A DNA stretch of 64,000 nt from an uncultured Pseudomonas sp. GTDB taxonomy: Bacteria > Pseudomonadota > Gammaproteobacteria > Pseudomonadales > Pseudomonadaceae. The position numbers and the translations under genes were made by a program. The stretch spans positions 1 to 64,000 of the forward strand of contig NZ_CAMPHV010000015.1 in NCBI RefSeq assembly GCF_946886105.1, in the 5' to 3' direction. Under the pieces are notes generated by a model. The model did not search any database. It worked only from the letters and a program-made list of their open reading frames with translations, and was not told the DNA's origin. Shown here in pieces: positions 36,717 through 50,327 of this stretch. Every line of letters starts with the position of its first letter. Positions within the stretch are counted from its first letter, which is position 1.

Positions 36717-37086
36717 TCATGCCACAAGATAATGGCATTTTGCCCGCACCCGAGATCGCGGCGGCGATCACAGCTTGAACATTTGACTCCGCTACTGCGC
36801 AGCTGTTCGTCGGCTGCTACTTAGTAGTTAAGCACCAGTCAGAGACCTGCAGCTGGCGATTGAAGTTTCAGGCGGGCAAGCGAGAGGGCAAACGCCGCGA
36901 CGGGCGTCACAGCGAGGGGGGCGAATCAACGGAGTAAAGGACTGTCAGCCAAGAAAGCCGACAAGGGGGCAAGGCGATAACCGAAGCAATAGGGCGAACA
37001 TGCCGAAGGCTTGTCCGCCATTAAGGCCGCAGCGGTGGACAAGGCTTCGCCATGTCCACCCTACCGGGTTGTTACCGTGATCCGGT
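36717..37086. other. intergenic region without a convincing gene
   Basis: This stretch between the NIF3-like gene and the purL 3' end holds no reading frame with recognisable content. It contains a REP-like hairpin GGTGGACA (37034-37041) / TGTCCACC (37053-37060) followed by CTACC. The same motif type (GGTGGATAA / TTATCCACC) occurs at 50289-50314 upstream of the M23 peptidase gene. The remainder (36,840-36,960) is purine-rich on the plus strand and looks like degenerate non-coding DNA. Confidence 0.5.
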
Positions 37087-40000
37087 TTAGTCCACCCACA
37101 CCCGAGCATTGCGGAACATGCGCATCCAACCGGCGTCTTCCTGCCAGTCATCCGGCTTCCAGGAGTTCTGCACGGCGCGGAACACCCGCTCCGGGTGCGG
37201 CATCATGATGGTCACGCGGCCGTCGCGGCTGGTTAGGCCGGTGATCCCGCGCGGCGAGCCGTTGGGGTTGGCCGGGTAGTTTTCGGTGACCTTGCCGTGG
37301 TTGTCGATAAAGCGCATGGCCACACAGCCGGACAGATCGGCTTCGAGCAGCGCTTCCTCGCTTTCGAATTCGGCATGGCCTTCGCCATGGGCGATGGCGA
37401 TCGGCATCCGCGAACCGGCCATGCCTTGCAGGAAGATCGACGCCGACTCCTGAATCTGCACCATGGCCACGCGGGCTTCGAACTGCTCCGAGCGGTTGCG
37501 CACGAAATGCGGCCAGAAATCGCTGCCGGGAATCAGCTCGTGCAGGTTGCTCATCATCTGGCAACCGTTGCACACGCCCAGGGCGAAGCTGTCCTTACGC
37601 TCGAAGAACGCCTGGAAGCCATCGCGGGCACGGCCATTGAACAGAATCGACTTGGCCCAACCTTCGCCGGCGCCGAGCACGTCGCCGTAGGAGAAGCCGC
37701 CGCAGGCGACCAGCCCCTTGAACGCCTCGAGGCTGACGCGCCCGCTGAGGATATCGCTCATATGCACGTCGACGGCGGCGAAGCCGGCACGGTCGAAGGC
37801 CGCGGCCATCTCCACCTGGCCGTTGACGCCCTGCTCGCGCAGCACGGCGATTTGCGGGCGGATGCCCTTGCGAATGTAGGGTGCGGCAATGTCCTGGTTG
37901 ACGTCGAAGCCCAGGGTCGCCTGCAGACCCGGATTGTCTTCCTCGAGCAGCGCATCGAATTCCTGATCGGCGCAGCGCTCGTTATCGCGCAGGCGCTGGA
38001 TCTGGTAGCTGGTTTGCGCCCATTCGCGCTGTAACAGGTGACGCTGGCCGGCGAATACCGGCTGATCGTTGAAGCGAATCGTTACTTCATCGTTGTTCAC
38101 CGGCTGGCCGATTACCGCTACGCAATCGAGGCCGGCGGCACTGAATTGCGACAGCACTTCGGCGGTGGCGTCCTGGTGCACCTGGATCACCGCCCCCAAC
38201 TCTTCGTTGAACAACACCGCGGCCAGCTCTTCGCGGCTCGCGGCCAGCGAATCGAGTGCCAGGTTGAGGCCGCAGTGACCGGCGAAAGCCATTTCCAGCA
38301 CGGTGGTCATCAGGCCGCCGTCGGAGCGGTCGTGATAGGCCAGCAGGCGACCGTCGGCATTCAGCCCCTGGATCACCGCGAAGAACGCCTTGAGGTCCTC
38401 GGCATCGTCGACGTCCGGCGCCTGGCTGCCGAGCTTGCCGTAGACCTGGGCGAGAATGGACGCGCCCATGCGGTTCTGCCCGCGGCCCAGGTCGATCAGG
38501 ATCAGATCGGTTTCACCCTTGTCCATGCGCAGTTGCGGGGTCAGGGTCTTGCGGATATCGCTGACCGGGGCGAAGCCGGTGACGATCAGCGACAGCGGCG
38601 AGGTGACGCTCTTCTCCGCGCCCTCCTCCGTCCAGCGGGTCTTCATCGACATCGAGTCCTTGCCCACCGGGATGCAGATGCCCAGCTCCGGGCACAGCTG
38701 CATGCCCACGGCCTTGACCGTCTCGTACAAACGCGCGTCTTCGCCCGGATGGCCGGCGGCGGCCATCCAGTTGGCGGAGAGTTTGATATCTGAGATTTTA
38801 TCGATCCGCGAGGCGGCCAGGTTGGTCAGGGTTTCGCCGATCGCCATGCGCCCGGAAGCGGCGGCATCCAGCAGCGCCAGCGGCGTGCGCTCGCCCATCG
38901 CCATGGCTTCGCCGGTGTAGACGTCGAAGCTGGTGGCGGTGACCGCACAATCGGCCACCGGCACCTGCCAAGGCCCGACCATTTGGTCGCGGGCGACCAG
39001 ACCGGTGATGGTCCGATCGCCGATGGTGATCAGAAAGCTCTTGCTGGCCACGGCCGGGTGATGCAACACACGGCTCACGGCCTCGTCGAGGGCCAGGCTG
39101 CCGGCGTCGAAATCGTCGCCCAGCTCGGCTTCGCGAGCGGCCGAACGGTGCATGCGCGGCGGCTTGCCGAGCAGCACTTCCAGCGGCATATCCACCGGGG
39201 TGTTGGCAAAATGGCTGTCGGTCACGGTCAGGTGGGCTTCTTCGGTGGCCTCGCCAACCACGGCAAACGGGCAACGCTCACGCTCACAGATGGCCTTGAA
39301 ACGTTCGAAATCGACGGCGCTGACGGCCAGCACGTAACGTTCCTGGGATTCGTTGCTCCAGATTTCATGCGGCGCCATACCCGGCTCATCGTTGGGCACG
39401 TTGCGCAGTTCAAAGCGGCCACCACGGCCACCGTCGTTGACCAGCTCCGGGAAGGCGTTGGAAATACCACCGGCACCAACGTCGTGGATAAAGGCGATGG
39501 GGTTCTGCTCGCCCAGCTGCCAGCAACGGTCGATAACCTCCTGACAGCGGCGTTCCATTTCCGGGTTCTCGCGCTGTACCGAGGCGAAATCCAGATCAGC
39601 CGAGCTTGCACCGGTCGCGACCGACGAAGCGGCGCCGCCGCCCAGACCGATCAGCATGGCTGGGCCGCCGAGTACGATCAGCTTGGCTCCCACGGTGATC
39701 TCGCCCTTCTGCACGTGATCTGCACGAATGTTGCCCATACCGCCGGCGAGCATGATCGGCTTGTGGTAACCGCGAACTTCTTCGCCGCGCGGGGTCTGGA
39801 TCGCCTGTTCGAAGGTGCGGAAGTAGCCGGTCAGGGCCGGACGGCCGAACTCGTTGTTGAACGCCGCGCCGCCCAGTGGGCCTTCGATCATGATGTCCAG
39901 TGCGGTAACGATGCGCCCAGGCTTGCCGTAAGGCACTTCCCAGGGCTGCTCGAAACCGGGGATGTTCAGGTTGGATACGGTGAAACCGGTGAGCCCTGCC

Positions 40001-40980
40001 TTCGGCTTGGCACCACGGCCAGTGGCACCTTCGTCGCGAATTTCGCCACCGGAACCGGTGGACGCACCGGAGAACGGCGAGATGGCCGTCGGGTGGTTGT
40101 GGGTTTCCACCTTCATCAGAATATGCACGGGCTCTTGTACCGAGCCGTACTGACGGGTCTCAGGGTCCGGGAAGAAGCGCCCGGCAACACTGCCGACGAT
40201 CACCGAAGCGTTGTCCTTATAAGCGGACAACACGCCTTCGTTGTGCATCTGGTGGGTGTTCTTGATCATGCCGAACAGGGATTTCTCCTGGCTTTCGCCA
40301 TCGATATCCCAGCTGGCATTGAAAATCTTGTGGCGACAGTGCTCGGAGTTGGCCTGGGCGAACATCATCAGTTCAATGTCGTGGGGGTTGCGCCCCAGAC
40401 CATTGAAGCTGGTCACCAGATAATCGATTTCGTCTTCGGCCAAGGCCAGGCCCAGCTCGACGTTGGCCTGCTCCAGCGCGGCGCGACCGCCGCCGAGCAC
40501 GTCGATCGCGGTGAGCGGCTTGGGTTGCGCATGGCTGAACAGCGCCGCGGCGTCTTCCAGGTTGCCCAGCACCATCTGCGTCATGCGATCGTGCAGCAGC
40601 TCAGCGACCTGCTCCGCCTGGGCTTCGCTCAGCTCGCCGGTGACGTAGTAGGCGATACCGCGCTCGAGACGCTGGATCTTCGCCAAACCGCAGTTGCGCG
40701 CGATATCGCTGGCCTTGCTCGACCAGGGCGAAATGGTGCCGAAGCGCGGAACACTGAGGAACAAACGACCGTTGGGCTCCTGCACCGGCACACTCGGGCC
40801 GTACTTCAACAACCGGGCCAATACCTGCTGTTCATCGGCGCCAAGCATGCCGGCAACTTCGGCGAAATGCGCGAACTCGGCGTACAGCCCAGTCACAGCG
40901 GGTACTTTGCTGGTCAGTTGGGCAAGCAATTTACCGTGGCGAAAAGCAGAAAGGGCGGGAGCGCCGCGCAGGATCAACAT
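37087..40980 (-). CDS. purL: phosphoribosylformylglycinamidine synthase (large, single-chain)
   Basis: Converts FGAR, glutamine and ATP to FGAM in purine synthesis. At 1297 residues it is the long gammaproteobacterial PurL. The N-terminal PurS-like region is followed by duplicated AIR-synthase-like ATP domains ([59 protein letters not shown]). The C-terminal glutaminase domain has the nucleophile in [10 protein letters not shown] and the catalytic HGEGH region. Its upstream leader contains copy D of the palindromic repeat family. Confidence 0.98.
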   Translation of the reverse strand: MLILRGAPALSAFRHGKLLAQLTSKVPAVTGLYAEFAHFAEVAGMLGADEQQVLARLLKYGPSVPVQEPNGRLFLSVPRFGTISPWSSKASDIARNCGLAKIQRLERGIAYYVTGELSEAQAEQVAELLHDRMTQMVLGNLEDAAALFSHAQPKPLTAIDVLGGGRAALEQANVELGLALAEDEIDYLVTSFNGLGRNPHDIELMMFAQANSEHCRHKIFNASWDIDGESQEKSLFGMIKNTHQMHNEGVLSAYKDNASVIVGSVAGRFFPDPETRQYGSVQEPVHILMKVETHNHPTAISPFSGASTGSGGEIRDEGATGRGAKPKAGLTGFTVSNLNIPGFEQPWEVPYGKPGRIVTALDIMIEGPLGGAAFNNEFGRPALTGYFRTFEQAIQTPRGEEVRGYHKPIMLAGGMGNIRADHVQKGEITVGAKLIVLGGPAMLIGLGGGAASSVATGASSADLDFASVQRENPEMERRCQEVIDRCWQLGEQNPIAFIHDVGAGGISNAFPELVNDGGRGGRFELRNVPNDEPGMAPHEIWSNESQERYVLAVSAVDFERFKAICERERCPFAVVGEATEEAHLTVTDSHFANTPVDMPLEVLLGKPPRMHRSAAREAELGDDFDAGSLALDEAVSRVLHHPAVASKSFLITIGDRTITGLVARDQMVGPWQVPVADCAVTATSFDVYTGEAMAMGERTPLALLDAAASGRMAIGETLTNLAASRIDKISDIKLSANWMAAAGHPGEDARLYETVKAVGMQLCPELGICIPVGKDSMSMKTRWTEEGAEKSVTSPLSLIVTGFAPVSDIRKTLTPQLRMDKGETDLILIDLGRGQNRMGASILAQVYGKLGSQAPDVDDAEDLKAFFAVIQGLNADGRLLAYHDRSDGGLMTTVLEMAFAGHCGLNLALDSLAASREELAAVLFNEELGAVIQVHQDATAEVLSQFSAAGLDCVAVIGQPVNNDEVTIRFNDQPVFAGQRHLLQREWAQTSYQIQRLRDNERCADQEFDALLEEDNPGLQATLGFDVNQDIAAPYIRKGIRPQIAVLREQGVNGQVEMAAAFDRAGFAAVDVHMSDILSGRVSLEAFKGLVACGGFSYGDVLGAGEGWAKSILFNGRARDGFQAFFERKDSFALGVCNGCQMMSNLHELIPGSDFWPHFVRNRSEQFEARVAMVQIQESASIFLQGMAGSRMPIAIAHGEGHAEFESEEALLEADLSGCVAMRFIDNHGKVTENYPANPNGSPRGITGLTSRDGRVTIMMPHPERVFRAVQNSWKPDDWQEDAGWMRMFRNARVWVD

Positions 40981-41002
40981 GGAAAACAGCCTCTGAGAAG
41001 GG

Positions 41003-41150
41003 GGTGTACTTCGAACCGTCCCGGGTCTGCTGCGCGTCGGCCGGACGGCATTGAAGGCGGGCTCGGACTGCTCATTTACAACTCGTAAATTCCGCGTCCT
41101 CGCCCACCTTCGCCTTGCCCGGCTCTAGCTCGCGAGCCCCAGAACTGGTT
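41003..41150. repeat. long intergenic imperfect palindrome, copy D
   Basis: Read on the minus strand this segment contains GGGCAAGGCGAAGGTGGGCG, then TTTACGAGTTGTAAATGAGCAG (core at 41068-41080) and GCCCGCCTTCAATGCC, aligning with copies A-C. The outer arms are more decayed. It lies between the purL start (40980) and the divergent mltF gene, so it is in the purL 5' leader or promoter region. No other gene is supported in the 367-bp purL-mltF gap. Confidence 0.5.
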
Positions 41151-41269
41151 CTTGGAGGCCGTGCATTCTAGCCTAAACCGTTCGCCGCGGCACCCGTGGC
41201 CTGAAGGTTGCGGGTGGCGGATCGGGCATATCGCCGCGTATGCCTGCACCGCTACGGTGCAGACCATAA

Positions 41270-42808
<1,539 letters not shown>

Positions 42809-42821
42809 CGGCTCAACCGCG

Positions 42822-43304
42822 CTAACGCTGCTCGCGCCGCGCCTTGAAAAACGCGCTGAGTACCGCCCCGCACTCCTCGGCCAATACCCCTCCCTCGATC
42901 AGCACCCGGTGATTGAGAAACGCCTGATTGAAAAAATCGCCGCGACTCACCGCCACCCCGGCCTTGGGCTCGGTCGCGCCGTAGACCACCCGCTGCACCC
43001 GCGCATGCACGATCAACCCGGCGCACATGCTGCACGGCTCCAGGGTCACGTACAGGGTGCTGCCGGGCAGCCGGTAATTCTCGACGGCGCGGGCGGCCGC
43101 GCGAATCGCGACCATTTCCGCATGAGCGCTGGGGTCGTGACTGGAGATCGGGCAGTTGAAGCCGGCACCGACTATCGCCCCATCCTGCACCAGCACGGCG
43201 CCGACCGGCACCTCGCCGAGCGCTGCGCCTTGTGCAGCCAGGGCCAGGGCTTCACGCATGAAATGCTGGTCCTGGCCGCGGTCGATGATCTGCACCCGAC
43301 GCAT
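42822..43304 (-). CDS. tadA: tRNA-specific adenosine deaminase TadA
   Basis: Deaminates A34 to inosine in tRNA-Arg(ACG). The ATG at 43304 (MRRVQIIDRGQDQHFMREAL) gives 160 residues. The CDA-fold zinc site is HAEMVAIR plus PCSMC, and the C-terminus RREQR resembles other TadA proteins. It begins two bases past the stop of the multicopper oxidase gene, suggesting co-transcription with a functionally unrelated enzyme. Confidence 0.96.
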   Translation of the reverse strand: MRRVQIIDRGQDQHFMREALALAAQGAALGEVPVGAVLVQDGAIVGAGFNCPISSHDPSAHAEMVAIRAAARAVENYRLPGSTLYVTLEPCSMCAGLIVHARVQRVVYGATEPKAGVAVSRGDFFNQAFLNHRVLIEGGVLAEECGAVLSAFFKARREQR

Positions 43305-43306
43305 GT

Positions 43307-44677
43307 TCAAACCACCTCGATAGAAGCCATCAGGCCGGTTTCCATGTGATCGATGACGTGGCAATGGAACATCCACACTCCCGGATTATCCGCGACCAGG
43401 GCCACGCGGGCACGCTCGTTCTTGCCCAGCAGATAGGTGTCGGTGAAATAGGGAATGATCTTCCTGCGGTTGGAATCCAGCAATTTGAAGGTCATGCCAT
43501 GCAGGTGGATCGGATGCTGGTACTGGCTAAGGTTGCGCAGCTCGAAGATGTAGCTTTTGCCCAGCTGCAAACGGGCAATCGGCCGATCGGCGCAGGTCTT
43601 GTCGTCGATATCCCAAGCCTGGCCGTTGATCTGCCAGAACGTATGGTTGGCGCCTTGCGCTACACCCACCGACAAGGCCCCGGCCCACTCGAAGTTGAAA
43701 CTCAGGGTTTCGGCAGTGGCCAGATCGGGCTCGGCGATCGGATTAGCGGGCAGTGCCGGCGGCCATTGCCCGGCCGCTGCGGCGCTGGCGACCGAGCGCA
43801 AAGTCGCCAACCGCAGCGGACCGTTGCGCAGCGCCAATTCCACCCCGACGGCCGGCACCTTGAGGCCCAGCTCGATGCGCATCCCCGGCCCCAGCCAGTA
43901 CTCCTTGCCCAGCGGCCGCGGCTCGACCGGGTTACCGTCCAGCGCATAGATACGCGCTTCGGCATCCGGCAGGTTGAGCCGATAAGTCAGAGTATTGTCC
44001 AGGTTCAAAATACGCAGGCGTACCACCTGGCCGGCGGGCAGATCCAGGGTCGGCGCATGCTGACCATTGACCGAACTCAGACGCCCGGGCGTGCCGCCAC
44101 GCGCCGCCTCGCGGGGCACGCTGAATTCGCTAAAGGCACCTTGCGCATCGACATGCCAGCTTTTCAGATTCAAGGTGCGCTCATGCGCGAAGCCACTCGG
44201 CCCGCGCTCCTCGACGATCAACGCACCGACCAACCCACGCCCCAACTGCTCGCTGCTGGCCGTGTGCGGGTGATACCAGAAGCTGCCGGCATCGGGGGTG
44301 ATGAAGTCATAGTCGAAGTATTCCCCCGGCAACACTGGGGCCTGCGACACATAGGGCACGCCATCCATCGCCAACGGCAGGCGGATACCATGCCAATGGA
44401 TGGTGGTCGGCACTTCCAGCTTATTGACGAAACGAACACGCAAACGCTCGCCCTGCCGGCAGCGCAACTCCACCCCCGGCGCCTGACCGCCATAGCCCCA
44501 GGCCAGCGTGGTGTGCCCCGGCACCAGCTCGAGATCCAACGGCGCAGCGATCAGTTCGTAGTAGTGAGTTGCCACGTTTTCCGGACGGCCCAGCCAATAG
44601 CGCACACCGCCGGCGCCAAGGCCGGCAACGCCAAGACCGGCCAAGCCGACGAGGATTTGCCTGCGGGTGAAGGACAT
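43307..44677 (-). CDS. Tat-exported multicopper oxidase
   Basis: A 456-residue three-cupredoxin oxidase with a twin-arginine signal (FTRRQILVGLAGLGVAGLGAG). All copper motifs are present: HWHG, WYHPHT, HPIHLHGM and HCHVIDHMETGLM. In the last motif the residue at Cys+10, the type-1 axial position held by Met in CueO, is Leu, followed by Met at +11; the alignment is unambiguous by length. The enzyme probably oxidises metals or phenolics in the periplasm; there is no Met-rich insert like that of CueO. It sits just upstream of tadA. Confidence 0.9.
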   Translation of the reverse strand: MSFTRRQILVGLAGLGVAGLGAGGVRYWLGRPENVATHYYELIAAPLDLELVPGHTTLAWGYGGQAPGVELRCRQGERLRVRFVNKLEVPTTIHWHGIRLPLAMDGVPYVSQAPVLPGEYFDYDFITPDAGSFWYHPHTASSEQLGRGLVGALIVEERGPSGFAHERTLNLKSWHVDAQGAFSEFSVPREAARGGTPGRLSSVNGQHAPTLDLPAGQVVRLRILNLDNTLTYRLNLPDAEARIYALDGNPVEPRPLGKEYWLGPGMRIELGLKVPAVGVELALRNGPLRLATLRSVASAAAAGQWPPALPANPIAEPDLATAETLSFNFEWAGALSVGVAQGANHTFWQINGQAWDIDDKTCADRPIARLQLGKSYIFELRNLSQYQHPIHLHGMTFKLLDSNRRKIIPYFTDTYLLGKNERARVALVADNPGVWMFHCHVIDHMETGLMASIEVV

Positions 44678-44813
44678 AGTGATTCCCGTGGTCCGGATGC
44701 AATCCGGGAAGACATCGACCCGAATTATCTTCGGGCCATCAATTGCAATATCTTCTCATTTAAACAACGGGACTGACGACCCCGAAAAGCGGACAGGATG
44801 CCGCAGCAGAAAC

Positions 44814-44841
44814 GACAAAGGCAGCTCACGCTGCCCTTGTC
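44814..44841 (-). terminator. likely terminator of guaA
   Basis: A 12-bp stem GACAAAGGCAGC (44814-44825) / GCTGCCCTTGTC (44830-44841) with one mismatch and a TCAC loop lies just past the guaA stop. On the minus strand it is followed by GTTTCTG, a weak T tract. Confidence 0.6.
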
Positions 44842-44848
44842 GGTCACA

Positions 44849-46429
44849 TCACTCCCACTCGATAGTGGCAGGCGGCTTGCTCGACACGTCGTAGGTGACG
44901 CGGGAGATGCCTTCTATTTCGTTGATGATGCGGTTGCTGACTTTCTCCAGCAGCTCGTAGGGCAGGTGTGCCCAGCGTGCAGTCATGAAGTCGATGGTTT
45001 CCACCGCGCGCAGGGCCACGACCCAGGCGTAACGGCGACCGTCGCCGACCACGCCGACCGATTTGACCGGCTGGAACACCACGAACGCCTGGCTGGTCTT
45101 GTGGTACCAGTCGAAGTTGCGCAGCTCCTCGATGAAGATATGGTCGGCGCGACGCAGCAGATCGGCGTATTCCTTCTTCACTTCGCCGAGGATGCGCACA
45201 CCCAGGCCCGGACCCGGGAACGGGTGGCGGTAGACCATGTCGTAGGGCAGGCCCAGCTCCAGGCCGATGCGGCGTACTTCGTCCTTGAACAGCTCGCGCA
45301 GCGGTTCGACCAGCTTGAGGTTCATTTCCTCAGGCAGGCCGCCGACGTTGTGGTGCGACTTGATCACGTGGGCCTTGCCGGTTTTGGCACCGGCCGATTC
45401 GATCACGTCCGGGTAGATGGTGCCCTGGGCGAGGAATTTGATGTTCTCGAGCTTGCTGGCCTCGGCATCGAACACATCGATAAAGGTGCGGCCGATGATC
45501 TTGCGCTTCTTCTCCGGGTCGGTTTCGCCGGCCAGGTTGTCGAGGAACTGCGCCTCGGCATTAGCGCGGATCACCTTGACCCCCATGTTCTCGGCGAACA
45601 TGGCCATCACCTGTTCGCCTTCATGCAAACGCAGTAAGCCGTTGTCGACGAATACGCAGGTCAGCTGATCGCCGATCGCCCTGTGCAGCAACGCCGCGAC
45701 CACCGAGGAATCCACACCGCCGGACAGGCCGAGCAGGACATTGGCGCCGCCGACCTGGGCACGCACCTGGGCGATGGCGTCTTCGACGATATTCGATGGC
45801 GTCCACAGCGCTTCGCAGCCGGCGATTTCCAGGATGAAACGCGAAAGAATGCGACCGCCTTGCTTGGTGTGGGTCACTTCCGGGTGGAACTGCACGCCGT
45901 AATAGCCGCGCTTGTCGTCGGACATCGCGGCAATCGGGCAGCTCGGGGTGCTGGCGAGGATATGGAAGCCTTCCGGCAAGGCGGTGACCTTGTCGCCGTG
46001 GCTCATCCACACGTCCAGACCGAACACGCCGTCGTCATCGATATGGTCTTCGATGCCGTCGAGCAAGCGGGCCTTGCCGACCACGTCGACGCGGGCGTAA
46101 CCGAATTCGCGAATATCCGAACCCTGGACCTTGCCGCCGAGCTGCTCGGCCATGGTCTGCATGCCGTAGCAGATACCCAACACCGGCACACCGAGGTCGA
46201 ACACCGCATGCGGCGCGCGCGGGCTGTCGAGTTCGTGCACCGACTCCGGACCGCCGGCGAGGATGATCCCGCGCGGGGCGAAGGCGCGAATGTCCTCGTC
46301 GCTCATGTCGAAGGGGTGCAGCTCGCAATACACACCGATCTCGCGCACGCGGCGGGCGATCAACTGGGTGTATTGGGAACCGAAATCCAGAATCAGGATG
46401 CGGTGGGCGTGAATGTCAGGATGGGACAT
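44849..46429 (-). CDS. guaA: GMP synthase (glutamine-hydrolysing)
   Basis: Aminates XMP to GMP. The 526 residues combine a class I glutamine amidotransferase (nucleophile in [15 protein letters not shown]; His/Glu in FHPEVTHT) with an ATP pyrophosphatase domain ([16 protein letters not shown]) and a C-terminal dimerisation domain ending PPATIEWE. It is downstream of guaB, separated by a 213-bp spacer that contains palindromic copy C and a separate hairpin (46461-46487). Confidence 0.98.
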   Translation of the reverse strand: MSHPDIHAHRILILDFGSQYTQLIARRVREIGVYCELHPFDMSDEDIRAFAPRGIILAGGPESVHELDSPRAPHAVFDLGVPVLGICYGMQTMAEQLGGKVQGSDIREFGYARVDVVGKARLLDGIEDHIDDDGVFGLDVWMSHGDKVTALPEGFHILASTPSCPIAAMSDDKRGYYGVQFHPEVTHTKQGGRILSRFILEIAGCEALWTPSNIVEDAIAQVRAQVGGANVLLGLSGGVDSSVVAALLHRAIGDQLTCVFVDNGLLRLHEGEQVMAMFAENMGVKVIRANAEAQFLDNLAGETDPEKKRKIIGRTFIDVFDAEASKLENIKFLAQGTIYPDVIESAGAKTGKAHVIKSHHNVGGLPEEMNLKLVEPLRELFKDEVRRIGLELGLPYDMVYRHPFPGPGLGVRILGEVKKEYADLLRRADHIFIEELRNFDWYHKTSQAFVVFQPVKSVGVVGDGRRYAWVVALRAVETIDFMTARWAHLPYELLEKVSNRIINEIEGISRVTYDVSSKPPATIEWE

Positions 46430-46460
46430 GGCCGTCTCTCGTAGCGGAATTCACAAATGA

Positions 46461-46487
46461 CACGGGGCTGAATCGAACAGCCCCGTG
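46461..46487 (-). terminator. hairpin in the guaB-guaA spacer
   Basis: CACGGGGCTG (46461-46470) pairs perfectly with CAGCCCCGTG (46478-46487) over a 7-nt loop. Without a T run it may attenuate or process the guaBA transcript and not fully terminate it. Confidence 0.4.
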
Positions 46488-46502
46488 ACTAGATATCTTT
46501 TC

Positions 46503-46642
46503 AAAAATCGATTTGCCACGTCGCGAGCGCAGGGCCAGCTAGGTGGAGAGAGACGAGAAAGCGGAGCTTGCTGTAGCAAATGAGCATTTCGAGTTTCTCT
46601 CCAACAACGCTGGCACAAGCGCAGCAGCGGCAAATCGATTTT

Positions 46643-46645
<3 letters not shown>
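46503..46645. repeat. long intergenic imperfect palindrome, copy C
   Basis: Arms AAAAATCGATTTGCC (46503-46517) and GGCAAATCGATTTTT (46629-46643) are near-perfect reverse complements. The core CTGTAGCAAATGAGCATTT lies at 46571-46589. The right arm runs into the guaB stop codon (TAA, minus strand 46645-46643). It shares GTCGCGAGCGCAGG with copy A (GTCGTGAGCGCAGG). Confidence 0.7.
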
Positions 46646-48196
<1,551 letters not shown>

Positions 48197-48240
48197 TCAG
48201 GGATAGTTAAGATATCGGCCGCCAACGTCGTCAATCTGAC

Positions 48241-48792
48241 TTATAAGTCAACCTGCACCAATGACAGCGGATAACCCAAACGCTCGGCGAACTCGTCGAG
48301 AAAGCTTTGCTTGAACCCGGCCTCGCCCCAGTTATTGAAGATAAAACCGAGGTTGGAAAAGCCGCAGGGCTGCAGAAAGAGGAAGCCATTGATGTCGTCT
48401 TCATAGCCGCACTCGGGGCAGATGAAGTTATCGGTGTGACCGGGCATCCACTGCTCCAGGCTGTCGAACAGTGCCTCGCCGATCTCCTGGCGGCATTGCG
48501 GGCAGCCCGCCTCCTCGAGGAAGCCTTCGGTGGGCGTATAGATGCAGCGTTTGCTGACGATTTCCAACCCATTGCATGGCCGCTCGAACGGCAACAGCGC
48601 CGGCCGTTCCACGACTCGTCGTGCGCCGGGGGCAATGGCATAGCCCATGCGATTGCCGATGCTGCCACAGGTGGTCGCCAACTCCTCGACGATATTGCGC
48701 TGCACCAGCCAGCGCAGCATCACCCGAGCACGCGCCTCATGCCCCGGAAAGCTGGAAATTTGCGGCACCAGAATGGCTTGTCGTTCGCTCAT
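48241..48792 (-). CDS. conserved zinc-ribbon protein of unknown function
   Basis: A 183-residue protein. A winged-helix-like N-terminal part (MLRWLVQRNIVEELATTCGSIGNRMGYAIAPGARRVV) is followed by a four-cysteine ribbon (CPQCRQEIG ... FICPECGYEDDINGFLF) and a C-terminal LGFIFNNWGEAGFKQSFLDEFAERLGYPL. Relatives in Pseudomonas have been labelled loosely as sugar ABC transporter ATPase, which nothing here supports. It is divergent from xseA and downstream-oriented toward guaB. Confidence 0.7.
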   Translation of the reverse strand: MSERQAILVPQISSFPGHEARARVMLRWLVQRNIVEELATTCGSIGNRMGYAIAPGARRVVERPALLPFERPCNGLEIVSKRCIYTPTEGFLEEAGCPQCRQEIGEALFDSLEQWMPGHTDNFICPECGYEDDINGFLFLQPCGFSNLGFIFNNWGEAGFKQSFLDEFAERLGYPLSLVQVDL

Positions 48793-48897
48793 GGCGGAAC
48801 CCGGTCAGGAAGAAAGGCGCGCAGCTTAGCGGCCAATGTGCCCCGGTCAAGGCCAACGGCCTATGGATGCTCGCGTAAAGCCTTTATCATGCCGACC

Positions 48898-50277
48898 ATG
48901 ATCAAAGACCCCTTCCAACGCCTGAACCTCGACCGCGAAGTGCTCAGCGTCAGCCAGCTCAACAACCGCGCACGTCTGCTACTCGAAGACGTGTTCGCCG
49001 GCATCTGGGTCGAAGGGGAAATATCCAACCTGGCCAAACCGGCCTCGGGGCATATCTACTTCACCCTTAAAGATAGTCAGGCCCAGGTGCGTTGTGCGCT
49101 GTTCCGACAGAACGCCGCGCGGGTGCGTCAGGCCCTGCGCGACGGCCTGGCGGTCAAGGTGCGCGGCAAGGTCTCGCTGTTCGAAGGGCGCGGCGACTAC
49201 CAACTGATTCTCGATGCCGTGGAGCCGGCCGGCGACGGCAGCTTGCGCCTGGCCTTCGAGGCGCTTAAGGAAAAACTCGGCGCCGAAGGCCTGTTCGCCA
49301 GCGAACGCAAGGTCGCGCTGCCGTCGCACCCGAAGCGCATCGGCATCGTCAGTTCGCCGACCGGCGCGGTGATTCGCGACATCATCAGCGTGTTCCGCCG
49401 CCGCGCACCGCAGGTCGAACTGACCCTGATCCCCACCGCCGTGCAAGGTCGCGAGGCCACCGCGCAGATCGTCCGCGCCCTGCAACTGGCCGACCGCCAG
49501 GGCTTCGATGCACTGATCCTGGCCCGCGGCGGCGGCTCGCTGGAAGACCTCTGGTGTTTCAACGAAGAGGCCGTGGCCCGCGCCGTCGATGCCTGCGCCA
49601 CGCCCATCGTCAGCGCCGTGGGCCATGAGACCGATGTATCCATCGCCGATTTCGTCGCCGATGTGCGCGCACCCACGCCCTCAGCCGCCGCCGAGTTGCT
49701 CGCCCCCGACGGCAGCGAGTTGCTGCAGCGCCTGCACAACCTGCAGCGCCGTTTGATTCTGCACATGCATAACCGCCTGGAGCGCGAACGCATGCGCCTG
49801 GAGGGGCTAAGCAAACGCATGCGCCACCCCGGCGAACGGCTGCGCCAGCACGCCCAGCGCCTGGACGATCTGGAGATGCGCCTGACCCGCGCCTGCCAAC
49901 GTCAGCTCAACGAACGCCGCGAACGCTTGATGCGCCTGCGCGGTCGACTCGCCGTGCAACATCCCGAGCGCACCCTGAAATTGCTGGACCAGCGCCTGGG
50001 CACGCTCACCGAACGCCTGCAACGCGCCATGCGCGAAGGCTTGAAGGCGCGTCAGCTGCGCTTGCAAACCCAGGTGCAGACCTTGAATGCGGTCAGCCCC
50101 CTGGCCACCCTCGGCCGCGGCTATAGCATCCTGCTCGACGAGCGCGGCCGGGCGATCCGCAAGGCCGCCGACACCCGACCCGGCCAACGATTGAAAGCAC
50201 GCCTGGGCGAGGGCGAACTGGATGTGCGGGTCGAAGACAACCATGTTCAGCCGGCGACCCTGTCGCTGCTCGATTGA
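48898..50277 (+). CDS. xseA: exodeoxyribonuclease VII large subunit
   Basis: Large subunit of the bidirectional ssDNA exonuclease ExoVII. The start MIKDPFQRLNLDREVLSVSQLN at 48898 fits the family; an ATG three codons earlier is also possible. The 459 residues comprise an OB-fold (VWVEGEISN-like IWVEGEISNLAKPASGHIYFTLKD), the catalytic region (KRIGIVSSPTGAVIRDI; ILARGGGSLEDLW; SAVGHETDVSIADFVAD) and a long C-terminal coiled coil (residues about 265-400). xseB is not adjacent. Confidence 0.97.
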   Translation: MIKDPFQRLNLDREVLSVSQLNNRARLLLEDVFAGIWVEGEISNLAKPASGHIYFTLKDSQAQVRCALFRQNAARVRQALRDGLAVKVRGKVSLFEGRGDYQLILDAVEPAGDGSLRLAFEALKEKLGAEGLFASERKVALPSHPKRIGIVSSPTGAVIRDIISVFRRRAPQVELTLIPTAVQGREATAQIVRALQLADRQGFDALILARGGGSLEDLWCFNEEAVARAVDACATPIVSAVGHETDVSIADFVADVRAPTPSAAAELLAPDGSELLQRLHNLQRRLILHMHNRLERERMRLEGLSKRMRHPGERLRQHAQRLDDLEMRLTRACQRQLNERRERLMRLRGRLAVQHPERTLKLLDQRLGTLTERLQRAMREGLKARQLRLQTQVQTLNAVSPLATLGRGYSILLDERGRAIRKAADTRPGQRLKARLGEGELDVRVEDNHVQPATLSLLD

Positions 50278-50288
50278 CCTTTTATACA

Positions 50289-50314
50289 GGTGGATAAGCT
50301 TCGCGTTATCCACC
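50289..50314. repeat. REP-like hairpin before the M23 gene
   Basis: GGTGGATAA (50289-50297) / TTATCCACC (50306-50314), followed by CTACGG. Same type as the hairpin at 37034-37060. It occupies the short gap between xseA and the M23 peptidase gene. Confidence 0.65.
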
Positions 50315-50327
50315 CTACGGATACCCA

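Noticed and set aside
36945..37151. 68-codon frame overlapping the purL 3' end
   Set aside because: It overlaps purL and a REP-like hairpin, and lacks a start signal.
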